DNA from: an uncultured Flavobacteriales bacterium
Lineage (GTDB): Bacteria > Bacteroidota > Bacteroidia > Flavobacteriales_F > PHOS-HE28
Direction: 5' to 3'
DNA: 64,000 nucleotides
NCBI GenBank assembly: GCA_937872175.1
Contig: CALMPI010000010.1
Span: 62,001-126,000 of the forward strand
In this document: one piece after another, positions 40,883 to 49,487 of the stretch
How positions within the stretch are numbered: the first letter of the stretch is position 1
Layout of the letters: every line of letters begins with the position of its first letter
Made by a program: the position numbers and the translations under genes
The notes under the pieces: generated by a model
What the model saw: only the letters and a program-made list of their open reading frames with translations
The model's database searches: none
Told to the model about the DNA's origin: nothing

Positions 40883-42076
40883 TCAATGCGCCAGAACGGT
40901 GAAGCTTCGTTGCACGACCGCACCGTTGCGATCGGCCACGCGGGCGATGTAGCGGCCGGCGGGCAGTTCGGCGATCCGCGCCACACGCTGCGGCGACTCC
41001 CAGATCGTGCGCTGCACAAGCCGCCCATCGCTCAGGAAGAGGCTCAGGTGCACCGGGCCGGCGAAAGAAGCCCCCTCCCATGCCAGGGTCACCGGCCCGT
41101 TCGAGGGATCGGGAAAGACCACAAGTCGACCAGGGTCACCGATCTCGGTAAGGCCGATGGTCCCTCCGGCGCCCAGCTTGATGGCGGTGCCGTTCAGGCC
41201 CACGGCGATGGCCAGGCCATCCTTCGCGTCGGCCGCCTCCAATGCACTGTTCACCGGTGTGCTCATGGCCTGCCAGGTGAGACCTTCATCGGAGGAGACG
41301 TATACCAGGCCGTTCTCCCCACAGAGGTACACCGCGCTGTCGTGGGCGCAGGCCAGAGCGGCGAACTCCAGCGCGCTGCCGGTGGCGATGGTCGTCCACG
41401 TCGTTCCGGAATCAGCGGAGCGCAGCACCTCCCCGGTGGCCAGCGGGGCCAGCATCACGCTGGTGTTGATGGGAAGGCGCAACAGGTCGTTGAGGTCCTC
41501 CCCAGTGCCGAGGGGCACGGCGGCCCAGGTCGCACCGGCGTCGGTCGTGTGGCGCATGGTGCCGTTGCGTCCCGCGATCCACACATGAGCGGGCTGATCC
41601 GCGAGCACGGCGTGCAACCGGTCCAGCGTGCCGGCGTTCTGAACGGTCCATGTGACGCCATCATCATCGCTGCGCACCACCTGCCCATCACGTCCCGCGG
41701 CGGTGACCATGGACCCGGAGGTGGCCATCGCTTCGAAACCGTCCGGTACGCCTGTGGCATGCGCCGTCCACGTGGCACCGTCATCGGTGGAGCGGTACAC
41801 CTGGCCGTCATCCCCGGCGATCAACAACGACCCGGCGGCCGTGCGCACCAGATCGTTCACATCATCGTTGGGCACGCCGTTCATCGCCATCCAGGTCGAC
41901 CCGCCGTCAGCCGTGCGCAGCAGCGTGCCATTGACACCGCCGATGAAGGCATGGAGGCCGTCCTCGACAAGGACGGCGGTCAGTTCAACGGAGGTACCGG
42001 TCTGGACCGCGGTCCATTGGGCGCCGGACGGCACGGTCAGCATCGCGGCACCGAGCAGGAGGAAAGAGGTTCGCAT
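40883..42076 (-). CDS. Secreted Ycf48-like beta-propeller with T9SS domain
   Basis: 397 residues, signal peptide (...AAMLTVPSGAQ). Six or seven repeats of the Ycf48/BNR type follow, with cores such as LLRTADGGSTWMAMNG, VYRSTDDGATWTAHATG, VVRSDDDGVTWTVQNAG and VYVSSDEGLTWQAMS. The C-terminal ~75 residues (VVFPDPSNGPVTLAWEG ... ELPAGRYIARVADRNG) are a T9SS type A sorting domain. Surface or secreted; ligand unknown. Confidence 0.82.
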   Translation of the reverse strand: MRTSFLLLGAAMLTVPSGAQWTAVQTGTSVELTAVLVEDGLHAFIGGVNGTLLRTADGGSTWMAMNGVPNDDVNDLVRTAAGSLLIAGDDGQVYRSTDDGATWTAHATGVPDGFEAMATSGSMVTAAGRDGQVVRSDDDGVTWTVQNAGTLDRLHAVLADQPAHVWIAGRNGTMRHTTDAGATWAAVPLGTGEDLNDLLRLPINTSVMLAPLATGEVLRSADSGTTWTTIATGSALEFAALACAHDSAVYLCGENGLVYVSSDEGLTWQAMSTPVNSALEAADAKDGLAIAVGLNGTAIKLGAGGTIGLTEIGDPGRLVVFPDPSNGPVTLAWEGASFAGPVHLSLFLSDGRLVQRTIWESPQRVARIAELPAGRYIARVADRNGAVVQRSFTVLAH

Positions 42077-42097
42077 CGCGTTGTTGGGGTTGATGCG

Positions 42098-42106
42098 GCG
42101 AAGCTG
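42098..42106 (-). promoter_or_regulatory. Possible -7 box
   Basis: The minus strand reads CAGCTTCGC, 30 bases before the ATG at 42076. Confidence 0.3.
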
Positions 42107-42179
42107 CCCGCGTCAGGGCCTCCTCAACGGATCGGATCGGACGGAACGGGAGAAAGGGTGGATGGAGCGGTCGATGCGC

Positions 42180-42941
42180 TCACTGCCCCGACAACCAGCG
42201 CTTGAACGCCGCGCTTCGCTCACTGCTCACCACCGCATCCTGGCCATAGGCCGGATCGAGGATCACCTTCACACGGCTCTTGCTGTAGGCGAGCAGCTCC
42301 TTGATCGCCTGGATATGCGTGATCACCTGCCGGTTGATCCGGTGGAACTTCTCGGGATCGAGCTGCTTTTCCAACCGGTCCAGGCTCTCATCCAGGGGGA
42401 GATCTCGTCCTTCGCGGGTACGCAGGAAGGTGTTCTTCTCCAGGGAGTGGATGTAGGCGATGTCGTCGGGGACGACCACGCGGAAGTGGTCGCCGTAGCG
42501 GATGAGGAAGCGCTTGATGAACGCGTGCGGTGCGTCGACATCCTCCCTCGCCGAAGGCGGGGCAAGGGCCGCAAGGTCGCGCACCGGGCCGAGCCGTCCC
42601 ACGCGGTCGATGGCCTCATGGAGCTCGGCGGCCTTGATGGGTTTCAGCAGGTAGTCGACGGCGTTCACGCGGAAGGCCTTCAGGGCGTGGGCATCATAGG
42701 CCGTGGTGAACACCACGGGGCACTCCACGGGAACGTGCTCGAACACCGCGAAGCTCTCGCCATCGGCGAGTTGCACATCGAAGAAGGCCAGGTCGGGCGC
42801 TTCATGCGTGGCGAACCACTCCACGGCCTCGCGCACGCTCTCCACCACGCGAAGGATCACGGCATCGGGTCGCACCTCCGCGAGCAACCTGCGCATCCGC
42901 TGGGCGGCGGCGGGCTCATCCTCCAACAAAAGGATCTTCAT
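42180..42941 (-). CDS. LytTR-family response regulator
   Basis: 253 residues. REC domain (LLLEDEPAAAQRMRR acidic pocket; phospho-Asp in PDLAFFDVQLADGES; VVFTTAYDAHALKAF; DYLLKPIKAAEL) at 1-120, and a C-terminal LytTR DNA-binding domain (DIAYIHSLEKNTFLRTREG; FHRINRQVITHIQAIKELL) at about 145-245. LytTR regulators bind short direct repeats in promoters. Overlaps the kinase gene by four bases (ATGA) and is last in the operon. Confidence 0.92.
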   Translation of the reverse strand: MKILLLEDEPAAAQRMRRLLAEVRPDAVILRVVESVREAVEWFATHEAPDLAFFDVQLADGESFAVFEHVPVECPVVFTTAYDAHALKAFRVNAVDYLLKPIKAAELHEAIDRVGRLGPVRDLAALAPPSAREDVDAPHAFIKRFLIRYGDHFRVVVPDDIAYIHSLEKNTFLRTREGRDLPLDESLDRLEKQLDPEKFHRINRQVITHIQAIKELLAYSKSRVKVILDPAYGQDAVVSSERSAAFKRWLSGQ

Positions 42942-45781
42942 GGTGCGGGCTCGATCAAAGGTATCCGCACCTCGAAGGTTCCGGGTCCGTTGGCCACATG
43001 CACGGGACGGTCGGTGAGGGCGGTGTAGCGCTGGCGGATGCTTTCAAGACCGTAGCCGGTGGATCGATGCCCCACCTCGCGGGGCCTGAGCGGATTGCGA
43101 ACGACCAGCTCCCCCGTGGTGGCCTCCACGGTCACGGGCAGCGGTTCGGCGGTCGTGGCGGCATTGTGTTTCAAGGCGTTCTCCACCAGCAGTTGAAGGG
43201 TCAAGGGTACGATCCGGTGACGGCGTGCATGGTCATCCACGTTGACGACCAAGGCGATCCGGTCGCCGAAGCGGCGCTTCTCCAGGTCGAAGTAGGTGGC
43301 CAGCAGGCGCAGCTCCTCCTCCACCGGGATCAGTTCGTGTTCGCGCACCTGCAGGATGTTGCGGAAGAAGGTGCTGAGCTGCTCCACATGACCCACGGCC
43401 TTGTGGGGTTCCTCCTCGATGAGCTCGATGAGCGTGTTGAAGCTGTTGAAGAGGAAATGAGGGTTCACCTGGCTGCGGAGGGCTTCGAGCTGGAAGCGCA
43501 CGCGGTCCTTTTCAAGCCGGTCGCGCATCCGGATGCGCTCTTCCCGCAGGCGGATGAAGGCATAGAGCAGCATGGCGATGCCGATGAACCAGAGCCCCAG
43601 GGCCCAGGGTCGACGCCACCATGGGCGTTGGATGGTGAAGCTGAAGCCGGTCCAGGGGTGCGCAGCGCCACCATCGGTCGATGCGGGCCGCACTTCGAAA
43701 CGATAGGCGCCCGGGGTCAGCCGTGCATAGGTCACCTGACGTTCCCGCGTGGTCCGGACGGCACTGTCGTACCCGACCAGCCGATGTTCGAACCGGACGG
43801 CTCGGGGATCCGCACCGGGGGGCGTGAAATACTGGAAGGTGAGCAGGTCCTGGTCGTGAGCGAGCCGCGCGCCATCTGCGAGGGGCAGGGGTTCCAGGCC
43901 CCATGTCCAACCGAGGATGGCGGCCTTCAAGGTGCGTGAACGGTCCACCAGCTCCGGACGGATCCGAACGAGCCCCTGGTCCGTGGCGAGCCACAGCGCA
44001 CCCTCGGCATCACAGGCCATGGCGTTCAGCTCCCCATCAACCCCCTGAAGGCCGCAGGCAGCGCCCAGGTTCAGGAAGTGGTCGTTCGCCGGTTCGTACA
44101 GAAGCAGGCCTTCGTCCGTGAACACGGCCACACCGGACCGGAAGGGCGCCACGCCCAGCGGTTCACCGCGCAGCACGGGATGGTCCCGTCCCACGCACCG
44201 CACGGCGCCGTCCTTCACCTGGCACAGGCCGGTGCCCGGCCCCAGGGCCCAGATCGTTCCATCCGCACCCCGGCAAAGGCTGTAGTAGGAACGGGGTCCG
44301 GCCGTGGGTCCCGGCCCGGCGAGCGGTGTTCCGGGGGATCCCGGTCGCACCTGGATGAGCCCTGACCCGTCGCTGGCCACGATCGCGGAGCCGTCCTCGA
44401 GCGGCATGATGTCGTAGAGAAAGCCACCACCGGGGACCGGCATGGTGGTGAACCCGCCGTGCGGCGTCCAACGCGCTGCTCCGCCCAAGGTGGCCATCCA
44501 AAGCGCCTCACCCGACCGACGGATGCGCAGGACATGATCGTTGACCAGTCCGTCACGCTCGGTGAGGTGAAGGTCAGCGCCGGAGGGTGTCAGGCGATGG
44601 ACCCCATCGCCCATGGTGCCCGTCCAAACCTCCCCTGTTGCATCGGCGAGCAGGGTCACCACGGCCATGGAGGGCTTCAACGCCGAGCGGCGCTTGGTGA
44701 ACGCGGCCGTGTCCGCGAAGGCCACCGCATGGCTGTACACCTGCTCACCGATGGCGAACTGCACGCGGCCGTCCGGGGAGGTCGTCAGCGCACTGATGCG
44801 CCTCAGGTCGATGCGCTCATGCACGCTGGCGACGAGCACATCCGGGTCGGAGCGATGAACCCGCTCCCTGCCCGTGCACCACCACAGGGCACCATCGGGG
44901 CTGCGGACGAGGCCCGTCACCCGCGTCGGACCATCCGAGGGATCGCCAGAGCGGTACCACTCCGAGCGGTCCTTGAGGTCGAGGGCGAGGAGGCCATGCC
45001 GTTCCGTGGCCAGCCAGGCGATCGATGGGTCGATCCACAGGCCGGTCACCGGGCCGAAGGCCCACGCACTGTCCAGCGCCAGCGACCGTGCCACGCGCAC
45101 GTCCGCACCGATGCTGAAGACACCGCCGCGGTCCGTTCCGCCCCAGAGGGTGCCCTGGGCATCCGCGAACAAGCTGAGGACGAGGTTATCCGGCAGGCCT
45201 TCGGTCTCGGTGATGTGCGCCACGACGGAGCCGTCCGGTCCGAGGAGATCCACACCGGCGTCCGTGGCCAGCGCAACGCGGCCGTCCGGCAGAAGGACCA
45301 GCGCGTTCACGTGATCGTCAGCAAGGCCGTTCACCGTGCTCAACCAGTGGAGGGTGCCGCCCTGCAGCCTGCAGATGCCGGCCCCATAGGTACCCACCCA
45401 CAGGGATCCCGAAGCATCCCGGAGCAGACCGGTCACCGGCCAGCGGCGCAGGGTCGTATCCACCAGCAGGGTATCGTGGAAGAACCCGTCGACATGGAGG
45501 ATGACGCCGTTGTTGAGGGCGACCAGCACACCGTCCTTGTCGGAGGCCAGGGCCGTGACCACGGGCATCGGCTCCGGAAGGGCCGCCTGGGTCAATTCAC
45601 CGTCGGTGCGGAACAGGCCATCGGGGCCGCCGGCCCAGAGCAATCCATCCGGTCCCACGGCGAGCACCTCGGCGCGCGGCCTGCGCATGCCGTCCTGCAG
45701 CTCGAAGGTGCGCGTCAAGGGATACTGCCCCCAGCCGGGGCTTGCCCACAGGAGGGCGAGGATGGGCCACGGGCACCTCAT
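42938..45781 (-). CDS. Two-component-propeller sensor kinase (LytS/YehU-type His_kinase)
   Basis: 947 residues. Signal peptide, then some 14 repeats of a beta-propeller region (for example LLWAGGPDGLFRTDG; LWVGTYGAGICRLQGG; VWTGTMGDGVHRLTPSG). A Y_Y_Y domain (HRLVGYDSAVRTTRERQVTY; AYRFEVRPAST) is followed by one membrane span (GLWFIGIAMLLYAFIRL). The cytoplasmic kinase has SQVNPHFLFNSFNTLIELI (phospho-His) and an HATPase region LLVENALKHNA. This build senses extracellular polymers or metabolites in Bacteroidota and pairs with LytTR regulators. Coupled by ATGA overlaps to YceI upstream and the regulator downstream. Confidence 0.9.
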   Translation of the reverse strand: MRCPWPILALLWASPGWGQYPLTRTFELQDGMRRPRAEVLAVGPDGLLWAGGPDGLFRTDGELTQAALPEPMPVVTALASDKDGVLVALNNGVILHVDGFFHDTLLVDTTLRRWPVTGLLRDASGSLWVGTYGAGICRLQGGTLHWLSTVNGLADDHVNALVLLPDGRVALATDAGVDLLGPDGSVVAHITETEGLPDNLVLSLFADAQGTLWGGTDRGGVFSIGADVRVARSLALDSAWAFGPVTGLWIDPSIAWLATERHGLLALDLKDRSEWYRSGDPSDGPTRVTGLVRSPDGALWWCTGRERVHRSDPDVLVASVHERIDLRRISALTTSPDGRVQFAIGEQVYSHAVAFADTAAFTKRRSALKPSMAVVTLLADATGEVWTGTMGDGVHRLTPSGADLHLTERDGLVNDHVLRIRRSGEALWMATLGGAARWTPHGGFTTMPVPGGGFLYDIMPLEDGSAIVASDGSGLIQVRPGSPGTPLAGPGPTAGPRSYYSLCRGADGTIWALGPGTGLCQVKDGAVRCVGRDHPVLRGEPLGVAPFRSGVAVFTDEGLLLYEPANDHFLNLGAACGLQGVDGELNAMACDAEGALWLATDQGLVRIRPELVDRSRTLKAAILGWTWGLEPLPLADGARLAHDQDLLTFQYFTPPGADPRAVRFEHRLVGYDSAVRTTRERQVTYARLTPGAYRFEVRPASTDGGAAHPWTGFSFTIQRPWWRRPWALGLWFIGIAMLLYAFIRLREERIRMRDRLEKDRVRFQLEALRSQVNPHFLFNSFNTLIELIEEEPHKAVGHVEQLSTFFRNILQVREHELIPVEEELRLLATYFDLEKRRFGDRIALVVNVDDHARRHRIVPLTLQLLVENALKHNAATTAEPLPVTVEATTGELVVRNPLRPREVGHRSTGYGLESIRQRYTALTDRPVHVANGPGTFEVRIPLIEPAP

Positions 45782-46347
45782 GGGGCCGCCGGCTTCGGCC
45801 GGAAGAGCAGGTCCACGGTGACGATGGCCTCCGGAGCCACCTTGCGCTGGACCACACGAGGAACGCGGATCGCATGGTCCTCCAGAAGCACGGGAAAGGT
45901 GGAGGTCACGCGCACGCCATCCCGACCCACGGCGATGCGGCATTCAATGATGCGCTCTCGCTCCACACCATGCAGATCGAAGGTGCCCTTCGCCCGCACG
46001 ATGGTGGTGCCCGGTGTCCGCAGGTCGAGGCTTTCGATCACTCGGCCCTTGAACACCGCATGGGGATAGGTCGCGGATTCCAGGTAGTTCTCGTTGAAGT
46101 GCTCCCGTTGCAGGGGGCTGTTGAATCCATCGAGATCGGCCATGGCCACCTGCACGGCGAAGGTGCGGGCCGCGGGGTCCATGACCCCCTTCGCAGAACG
46201 CATGGCGGCCTTGATGATCTCCAACGGTGCATCGCTCACGAAGGAGACCTCCGAACGCACGATGTACAGCAACTCCCCGGTCTGTCCGTGCACAGGCGGG
46301 AGCGCCAGGGCCGTGAAGAGCGCAAGGAGGACGATCCGGAACATCAT
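45778..46347 (-). CDS. YceI family protein (second copy), first gene of the kinase operon
   Basis: 189 residues, signal peptide (MMFRIVLLALFTALALPPVHG), YceI-type domain with SEVSFVSDAPLEIIKAAMRS, LQREHFNENYLESATYP and GTFDLHGVERERIIECR. It is less typical than the copy at 38427-38984. Its ATG at 46347 (or 46344) is 14 bases after a -7 box. The stop overlaps the kinase start (ATGA), so lipid-binding YceI and the sensor kinase are made together, suggesting YceI may feed a signal to the sensor. Confidence 0.85.
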   Translation of the reverse strand: MMFRIVLLALFTALALPPVHGQTGELLYIVRSEVSFVSDAPLEIIKAAMRSAKGVMDPAARTFAVQVAMADLDGFNSPLQREHFNENYLESATYPHAVFKGRVIESLDLRTPGTTIVRAKGTFDLHGVERERIIECRIAVGRDGVRVTSTFPVLLEDHAIRVPRVVQRKVAPEAIVTVDLLFRPKPAAP

Positions 46348-46352
46348 GGACC

Positions 46353-46361
46353 GCGAACTTA
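46353..46361 (-). promoter_or_regulatory. -7 box of the YceI-kinase-regulator operon
   Basis: The minus strand reads TAAGTTCGC, 14 bases before the ATG at 46347. Confidence 0.5.
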
Positions 46362-46394
46362 CGCCCGACCACTGCGCCCTTGGTGGCCCACTGC

Positions 46395-46403
46395 TATCTT
46401 CGC
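46395..46403 (+). promoter_or_regulatory. -7 box of tRNA-Ser
   Basis: TATCTTCGC, 19 bases before the first mature tRNA base. It serves as a check on the motif because the tRNA 5' end is known independently of any start codon. Confidence 0.6.
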
Positions 46404-46413
46404 GCACCCGTTC

Positions 46414-46503
46414 GGAGAGGTGCCAGAGTGGTCGAATGGGCCTGACTCGAAATCAGGTGTGCCCTTCGGGGCACCGGGGGTTCGAATCCCTCCCTCTCCG
46501 CCA
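46414..46503 (+). tRNA. tRNA-Ser(CGA), CCA encoded
   Basis: 90 bases with a class II variable arm. Acceptor GGAGAGG pairs with CCTCTCC (46493-46499), discriminator G, encoded CCA at 46501-46503. The anticodon stem CCTGA/TCAGG encloses the loop CTCGAAA, so the anticodon is CGA (serine, UCG). The variable arm pairs GTGCC with GGCAC around a TTCG-containing loop; the T arm has GGGGG TTCGAAT CCCTC. The last 18 bases recur at intervals of 152 bp downstream. Confidence 0.95.
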
Positions 46504-46984
46504 AGCCGCCCCGCGAAAGCGGGGCGTGTTCGTTCCCGGCAGCGAGGCGATCGCGATCGGCCGAGCGAACGGAACGAACACACGCGAACGCGAAGCGGGC
46601 GCGGCTTGAAGCCTCCCCCCAAACGGGATGCGCAGCCATCCCTCCCTCTCCGCCAAGCCGCCCCGCGAAAGCGGGGCGTGTTCGTTCCCGGCAGCGAGGC
46701 GATCGCGATCGGCCGAGCGAACGGAACGAACACACGCGAACGCGAAGCGGGCGCGGCTTGAAGCCTCCCCCCAAACGGGATGCGCAGCCATCCCTCCCTC
46801 TCCGCCAAGCCGCCCCGCGAAAGCGGGGCGTGTTCGTTCCCGGCAGCGAGGCGATCGCGATCGGCCGAGCGAACGGAACGAACACACGCGAACGCGAAGC
46901 GGGCGCGGCTTGAAGCCTCCCCCCAAACGGGATGCGCAGCCATCCCTCCCTCTCCGCCAAGCCGCCCCGCGAAAGCGGGGCGTG
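46486..46984 (+). repeat. 152-bp tandem repeat array built on the tRNA-Ser 3' end
   Basis: Three complete identical 152-bp units plus a partial fourth. Each begins with the 18-base tRNA 3' end (46486, 46638, 46790, 46942), then a CGCCCCGC-GAAA-GCGGGGCG hairpin, the palindrome CGATCGCGATCG and a GGCTTGAAGCC hairpin. The fourth unit diverges after 46984. The array ends just before the stop of a convergent gene. Period 152 is not a multiple of 3, so all three frames pass through each unit. Confidence 0.9.
46507..46526 (+). terminator. GC-rich hairpin after tRNA-Ser
   Basis: Stem CGCCCCGC / GCGGGGCG with a GAAA loop, followed by TGTTCGTT. It recurs in each 152-bp unit (46659, 46811, 46963). It is probably a terminator or processing signal for the tRNA transcript. 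Confidence 0.5.
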
Positions 46985-46988
46985 CTCG

Positions 46989-48047
46989 TCAGCTGCGTCC
47001 CTTACGGCCTACCCGGCCCATGTTGATGCAGACCGAAATGAACGGGAGCCCGATGAAGACGTTCTCCCGCAGCTGCTCGTTGTTCACGAACGAAAGGTCC
47101 ACGGCCACGCGACGGCTCACGAAGCGCAGACCGGCCGACCACCATGCGTGGTAGCGACCGTCCGCATGCACCATCCAATTGTCCGTCACCACCCACAACC
47201 TGGGGATCACGCGCGCGGCCAGGGCCAGCGCGTAGGTGGGATGTGTCTCCCATCCCTCCCATTCGTGGTAACGCACCCCGGTGGAAAAGGTCCCATGGTA
47301 GCGGTCGTTGCCCACGGTGAGCAGGCCTTGACCCGCGAAGAGCCCCTGCCTGACGCCCTCATCGCGGAACCGGTCGAACAGGGCCGACATCGCGTACGGC
47401 GTGTTGCTATAGAGCCCGGCGGCGCCGAGGTGCAGCTGCGGGGTGATGGACCAGCCGGTCCGGGCACCGACCACGACGCCGGGCGCGTACGGTGAGAGCG
47501 AGAGCAGGGAACCGACCTCCAGGCCCCCGAACAGCTCCAGGTGATCGACGGGCGCCACGTGCACGGACTGGATGGCCAGGTAGGTGTTCCGATAGAAGTG
47601 CTCACCGCGCCTCACCGGCAATGCGGAAGGGGCGAGCGTGTAGCGCGTGGCGTGCCGGTCACGGAACCAGCGAACGCTGTCCATGACCTCGCGTCGCGTG
47701 GGCCGACGCACCGCAGGCGCCTCCGCGGAGGATGCCGGACGGGATGGCGCCGGGACGGGTCCATCGATCCGCTCCATGCGCACCACACGCTTCAGCGGCA
47801 CTTCCACGACGCCGAAGGCTTCCGTGCGGACACGGATCGCTCCCGCACCGGGATCCATCAGTTCACCCAGGATCAGCGAACCATCGTCGAGCTCGATGCG
47901 ATGGACGTGACGGGTGGTGTCCGGTTGAGCGAAGCCCAGCAGGGAACACGCCATCGCGAAGCCGAGCAGGCCGCGCCTCCACCAGGTGATCGGCGACGAT
48001 CGGAGGTGCACCGCATCCGGGACGACCGGCCGCGCGGCTCTGACCAT
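46989..48047 (-). CDS. Outer-membrane-type protein of unknown function
   Basis: 352 residues from the ATG at 48047. A charged N-terminus, then a signal-like segment (RRGLLGFAMACSLLGFAQ), a short domain HVHRIELDDGSLILGELMD, and a long C-terminal region of amphipathic strands (HLELFGGLEVGSLLSLSPYA, HLGAAGLYSNTPYAMSA, RYHAWWSAGLRFVSRRVAVD) consistent with a small beta-barrel. No family recognised. Divergent from the T9SS plug gene, with the two -7 boxes back to back. The frame is open far upstream to 49427, but that part is antisense to the plug gene. Confidence 0.62.
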   Translation of the reverse strand: MVRAARPVVPDAVHLRSSPITWWRRGLLGFAMACSLLGFAQPDTTRHVHRIELDDGSLILGELMDPGAGAIRVRTEAFGVVEVPLKRVVRMERIDGPVPAPSRPASSAEAPAVRRPTRREVMDSVRWFRDRHATRYTLAPSALPVRRGEHFYRNTYLAIQSVHVAPVDHLELFGGLEVGSLLSLSPYAPGVVVGARTGWSITPQLHLGAAGLYSNTPYAMSALFDRFRDEGVRQGLFAGQGLLTVGNDRYHGTFSTGVRYHEWEGWETHPTYALALAARVIPRLWVVTDNWMVHADGRYHAWWSAGLRFVSRRVAVDLSFVNNEQLRENVFIGLPFISVCINMGRVGRKGRS

Positions 48048-48098
48048 CACGGATCCGGGAACGGTCGGTGCCAGCGGTGGTGTTCGGAAGTCCACATT

Positions 48099-48106
48099 CA
48101 AAAGTA
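48099..48106 (-). promoter_or_regulatory. -7 box of the barrel-like protein
   Basis: The minus strand reads TACTTTTG (perfect TAnnTTTG), 59 bases before the ATG at 48047. Confidence 0.55.
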
Positions 48107-48108
48107 GG

Positions 48109-48116
48109 TACCTTTC
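48109..48116 (+). promoter_or_regulatory. -7 box of the T9SS plug gene
   Basis: TACCTTTC, two bases from the divergent box at 48099-48106, so the two polymerases would compete. Confidence 0.5.
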
Positions 48117-48161
48117 ACCGCCTCGGACCACGCTGTCCGCAGGGGTTCCCGCACTCCGCTC

Positions 48162-49484
48162 ATGAAGCGTCTCCACCGCGTGCACGCCGTCCGGGCCCTC
48201 CTTGTTCTGCTGCCCCTGGCCTGCGGTTCGGCACAGCCGGCCATGGACGCGTTGAGCCCGGAGTACTACGAGCCACGCACGGTCCAGTACCGGGACGAGG
48301 TCTTCGACCCCTTGATCCGCACGGTGCAGTGCTTCAAGGGGGGCTTCGAGCTGGCCGCACCGGTGATCGAACTGGGCAGCACGGAGTTCGTGGAGCTGCG
48401 CTTCGACGACCTGCGCACCACCACGCTCGACCTGTCCTACACGATCGAGCATTGCAATGCCGACTGGACGCCCAGCGACCTGGCCAAGGGGCAGTACATC
48501 GATGGGGCCTTCATCGATCTGGTGCGGGCACCGCGCATGAGCTTCAACACGCTGCAACCCTTCTTCCACTACAGCCTGCAGGTACCGAACCCCATGATGC
48601 GGCCGACGCGATCGGGCAACTACATCCTGAAGGTGTTCCAAAGCGACGACGAGGCCGCCGTGATGGTGACCCGCCGCTTCCTGGTGGTGGAGAAGGTGAT
48701 CGGCATCGATGCGCGCGTGATGGCCAGCCGGGATGTGCAGGTCCGTGACATCGCGCAGCAGGTGGACATCACCGTACGGACCAACGACCTGACCGTGATC
48801 GACCCCTTCGGCGACATCAAGGTGGCCGTGCTGCAGAACCTGAACTGGAACGATGTCCGCACCGGACTGAAACCCCGTTTCATCCGCAACGACGAGCTCA
48901 TCTACGACCACCCTCAGGAAGCTCAGTTCATGGGGGGTAATGAGTACCGCAATTTCGAGATCAAGAACCTCCGCTATCCATCCCTTCGCGTGGCCAGCGT
49001 TCGCACAGGCCAGGAGCTGATGGAGGCGGTGCTCTCCGACGACCCGTCGCGGCACATCCGTGTGTACCTCGAGCAGCCCGACGTGAACGGCCGCTTCCTC
49101 ATCCGCAACGACGATGTGGACGGCGACCCCACGGGGGCGGATTACGTGAACGTGGTGTTCAGCCTTCCGATGGATGCGCCCCTGCCCGGAGGGGACGTGT
49201 ACGTGGTCGGCGGATTCTGCGACCTCCTCTGCCGGAAGGAATACCGCATGCAATATGTGCCCGACAGGAAGCGGTACATGCTGGTGGCACCGCTGAAGCA
49301 GGGCTTCTACGACTACCAGTTCGCCTGGCTGCCGCATGGCGCGCATCTGCCCGACCTCACCCGGTTGGAAGGCAGCCACTACCAGACGGAGAACGACTAC
49401 CTCGTGCTGGTGTACCTGCGTGACCACCAGCAGCGCTGCGACCGGTTGGTCGGGGCACGCTTCGTGAACAGCCGCAGGGGGTGA
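48162..49484 (+). CDS. Type IX secretion system plug protein (DUF5103)
   Basis: 440 residues, signal peptide (...LLPLACGSAQ). The body is made of beta-sandwich domains: FELAAPVIELGSTEFVELRF, then DLSYTIEHCNADWTPSDLAK (with conserved Cys and Trp), FFHYSLQVPNPMMRPTRSGN, AVLQNLNWNDVRTGLKPRF and LKQGFYDYQFAW. These are hallmarks of the T9SS plug family that seals the outer-membrane translocon during cargo passage. The presence of this protein with several sorting-domain cargoes supports an active T9SS. Confidence 0.9.
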   Translation: MKRLHRVHAVRALLVLLPLACGSAQPAMDALSPEYYEPRTVQYRDEVFDPLIRTVQCFKGGFELAAPVIELGSTEFVELRFDDLRTTTLDLSYTIEHCNADWTPSDLAKGQYIDGAFIDLVRAPRMSFNTLQPFFHYSLQVPNPMMRPTRSGNYILKVFQSDDEAAVMVTRRFLVVEKVIGIDARVMASRDVQVRDIAQQVDITVRTNDLTVIDPFGDIKVAVLQNLNWNDVRTGLKPRFIRNDELIYDHPQEAQFMGGNEYRNFEIKNLRYPSLRVASVRTGQELMEAVLSDDPSRHIRVYLEQPDVNGRFLIRNDDVDGDPTGADYVNVVFSLPMDAPLPGGDVYVVGGFCDLLCRKEYRMQYVPDRKRYMLVAPLKQGFYDYQFAWLPHGAHLPDLTRLEGSHYQTENDYLVLVYLRDHQQRCDRLVGARFVNSRRG

Positions 49485-49487
49485 GCT

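Noticed and set aside
46486-46984. CRISPR array
   Set aside because: The 152-bp units are identical and contiguous with no variable spacers, and no cas genes are nearby.
46359-47154. Several overlapping Arg/Pro-rich frames on both strands across the tRNA-Ser region and repeat array
   Set aside because: They arise from reading the tRNA gene and its 152-bp repeats in every frame; such tRNA-derived frames are common false annotations. Kept only as a note in the array finding because the tyrT parallel includes a basic peptide.
48048-49427. Long minus-strand frame extending the barrel-like gene to 812 residues
   Set aside because: The added part is antisense to the well-supported T9SS plug gene and is low-complexity; the -7 box at 48099-48106 also sets the transcript start inside it.
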